Source of the DNA: Taibaiella helva
GTDB lineage: Bacteria > Bacteroidota > Bacteroidia > Chitinophagales > Chitinophagaceae
DNA length: 64,000 nucleotides
Reading direction: 5' to 3'
Assembly: GCF_003545695.1 (NCBI RefSeq)
Contig: NZ_QUZZ01000010.1
Coordinates: 1 to 64,000 of the forward strand
Positions 63,124-64,000 of the stretch are shown in pieces. How positions within the stretch are numbered: the stretch's first letter is position 1; every line of letters starts with the position of its first letter. Below the pieces are notes generated by a model. The model ran no database searches and was not told where the DNA came from. It saw nothing but the letters and a program-made list of their open reading frames with translations. Made by a program: the position numbers and the translations under genes.

Positions 63124-63276
63124 CAAAGTTATTGCTCTGCTACTTGCTTAAACCTGTAGCCAGACTAAGGAAAGCACCATTCCAATCCATCGCCGTGCAT
63201 TTCTATTGGTTGTTGTTGACCACAATTTCCGGATGCCGGTAATAGCATTACCAGGTTTAGTTTTATCAGCTCAATT
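63124..63276. other. Remainder of the divergent intergenic region
   Basis: The stretch carries the possible minus-strand -7 box at 63124-63131 and presumably the promoter of the next plus-strand regulator; no clear plus-strand box was found. Confidence 0.35.
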
Positions 63277-63930
63277 ATGTCAGAAACCGTGTTGTCTTCC
63301 GGGCCATGCCCCGAAGTGATGATTGCAGATCATAGCCCTATTGTGCGTTATGGGATCAAATCCCTACTGAAGCAGCATTTCCCCGGAACTAAGGTCAGAG
63401 AAGCAGAATCGGGGCGACAGGTTATGGGGCACTACCATGAAAATACGGGCGGCGGCATTCTTGTTATTGATCCCAATCTGCCCGATGCTGACCCACAAAC
63501 GCTCATTCAGGGCATCCTGCTCCGAAAGCCGGACCTGCCGATCTTGGTGCTGAGCATCAGCAAAGAGGAGCTGTTTGGTCCGCTGTACCTGAAGATAGGC
63601 GCAAAGGGGTTTCTGAATAAACGTTGCCCCGAACAGGAAATCGTGCAGGCTGTAGGAATGCTGGTACAGGGGAAGCGTTATATCCGGATGGAAATGCAGG
63701 AATTGTATCTGGACTGCAGCCGCTGGTCAAGTCCCTATGAACGGCTAACCCGCAGGGAAAGGGAAGTGCTGAAATACCTGGTACAAGGAGAATCCGTCAC
63801 CAGCATCAGCCGGCGAACCAATAATTCCACGAATACGGTCTCGACACATAAATCCAATATTTTCAAGAAGCTGCGCCTCGGCAACCTGATCGAGCTCAAA
63901 TTGCTGGTCGACAGCCATCCGATAGATTAG
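63277..63930 (+). CDS. LuxR/NarL-type response regulator (divergent, orphan)
   Basis: The 217-residue product has a receiver (EVMIADHSPIVRYGIKSLL; ILVIDPNLPDADPQTLIQ with the phospho-acceptor aspartate; KGFLNKRCPEQE) and a LuxR helix-turn-helix (LTRREREVLKYLVQGESVTS; NSTNTVSTHKSNIFKKLRL). Only one aspartate (not the usual pair) precedes the HSPIV loop. No kinase is adjacent. It starts at ATG 63277 and ends in a 21-bp tandem duplication. Confidence 0.9.
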   Translation: MSETVLSSGPCPEVMIADHSPIVRYGIKSLLKQHFPGTKVREAESGRQVMGHYHENTGGGILVIDPNLPDADPQTLIQGILLRKPDLPILVLSISKEELFGPLYLKIGAKGFLNKRCPEQEIVQAVGMLVQGKRYIRMEMQELYLDCSRWSSPYERLTRREREVLKYLVQGESVTSISRRTNNSTNTVSTHKSNIFKKLRLGNLIELKLLVDSHPID

Positions 63931-63950
63931 GACAGCCATCCCGTAGATTA
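63910..63950 (+). repeat. Tandem 21-bp duplication across the stop codon
   Basis: GACAGCCATCCGATAGATTA (63910-63929) plus G is followed at once by GACAGCCATCCCGTAGATTA (63931-63950) and A. The second copy repeats the last six codons and the stop (DSHPVD, TAA), so a readthrough would add seven residues. Confidence 0.8.
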
Positions 63951-64000
63951 ACCTGTTATTTAATTCATGTTTATATGCAAGTTTTTATGGACCAGAACAA

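Noticed and set aside
1-64000. CRISPR arrays, tRNA or rRNA genes, intact insertion sequences, prophage
   Set aside because: No regular spaced repeats, cloverleaf-like sequence, rRNA stretch, transposase or phage structural gene was seen by eye; a program search would be needed to exclude small ones.

Overview
The window comes from a chromosome of a Bacteroidota bacterium, most likely of the Chitinophagales/Chitinophagaceae type. This is inferred from gene content: many secreted proteins with type IX secretion (T9SS) type A sorting tails or gliding-type (CHU_C, type B) tails, a SusC/SusD pair, a FecI/FecR/STN-receptor unit, DUF4249, LytTR and LuxR-type two-component genes, and promoter boxes of the Bacteroidota form TAnnTTTG. 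No rRNA, tRNA, CRISPR array or intact insertion sequence was seen. The first 4 kb is visibly richer in A+T than the rest.

Layout. 1-4 kb: the tail of a small membrane protein, the C-terminal stump of a serine recombinase, two secreted or surface proteins and a gene-poor stretch holding a decayed ORF and a repeat that recurs at 31.3 kb. 4-9.3 kb: three exported proteins (a large Ig/DUF11-like protein, a T9SS type A protein, a CHU_C propeller protein). 9.4-20.1 kb: remnants, a small unknown protein ending in LRGG, an M4 metallopeptidase, a Tat-exported phospholipase C in an operon with an FG-GAP/VCBS T9SS protein, another T9SS protein and a LuxR-type regulator remnant. 20.6-30.4 kb: sigma factor, anti-sigma factor and STN receptor on the plus strand facing a SusC/SusD operon with two small proteins. 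30.4-34.2 kb: gene-poor, with several gene fragments, two acetyltransferase or membrane genes and hairpins. 34.2-40.8 kb: a retropepsin-like protease with a PDZ-like tail, a TonB receptor/DUF4249 operon and a divergent LytS/LytTR two-component pair. 41-52.9 kb: conserved unknown protein, acetyltransferase, MarR regulator overlapping a rifamycin-phosphotransferase-like gene, a UvrA paralogue of the drug-resistance type, a DHFR-like reductase, a WG-repeat-like exported protein and a divergent MDR oxidoreductase/AraC pair. 52.9-64 kb: a decayed sensor gene, an operon of two paralogous CHU_C proteins around a YceI-like protein, a TPR histidine kinase with its regulator, and two more LuxR-type regulators diverging from a region with repeated palindromes.

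How it fits together. Most of the window concerns export to, and sensing at, the cell surface. Several regulators sit beside sequence symmetry that looks like their own operators: direct repeats 21 bp apart upstream of the LytTR pair, an 11-bp inverted repeat between the oxidoreductase and AraC genes, a palindrome over the marR promoter box, and three ACCCnAAAGGGT palindromes upstream of an orphan LuxR-type regulator. The other theme is decay: fragments of T9SS-type genes, a sensor gene, a recombinase and small ORFs lie in nearly every long gap, and one is a broken copy of an intact gene 24 kb away. No single clearly new system stands out. The best leads are the iterated palindromes at 62.86-63.12 kb, the LytTR-site model at 39.0 kb, the MarR-Rph-UvrA group, and the small LRGG protein with its own hairpin.
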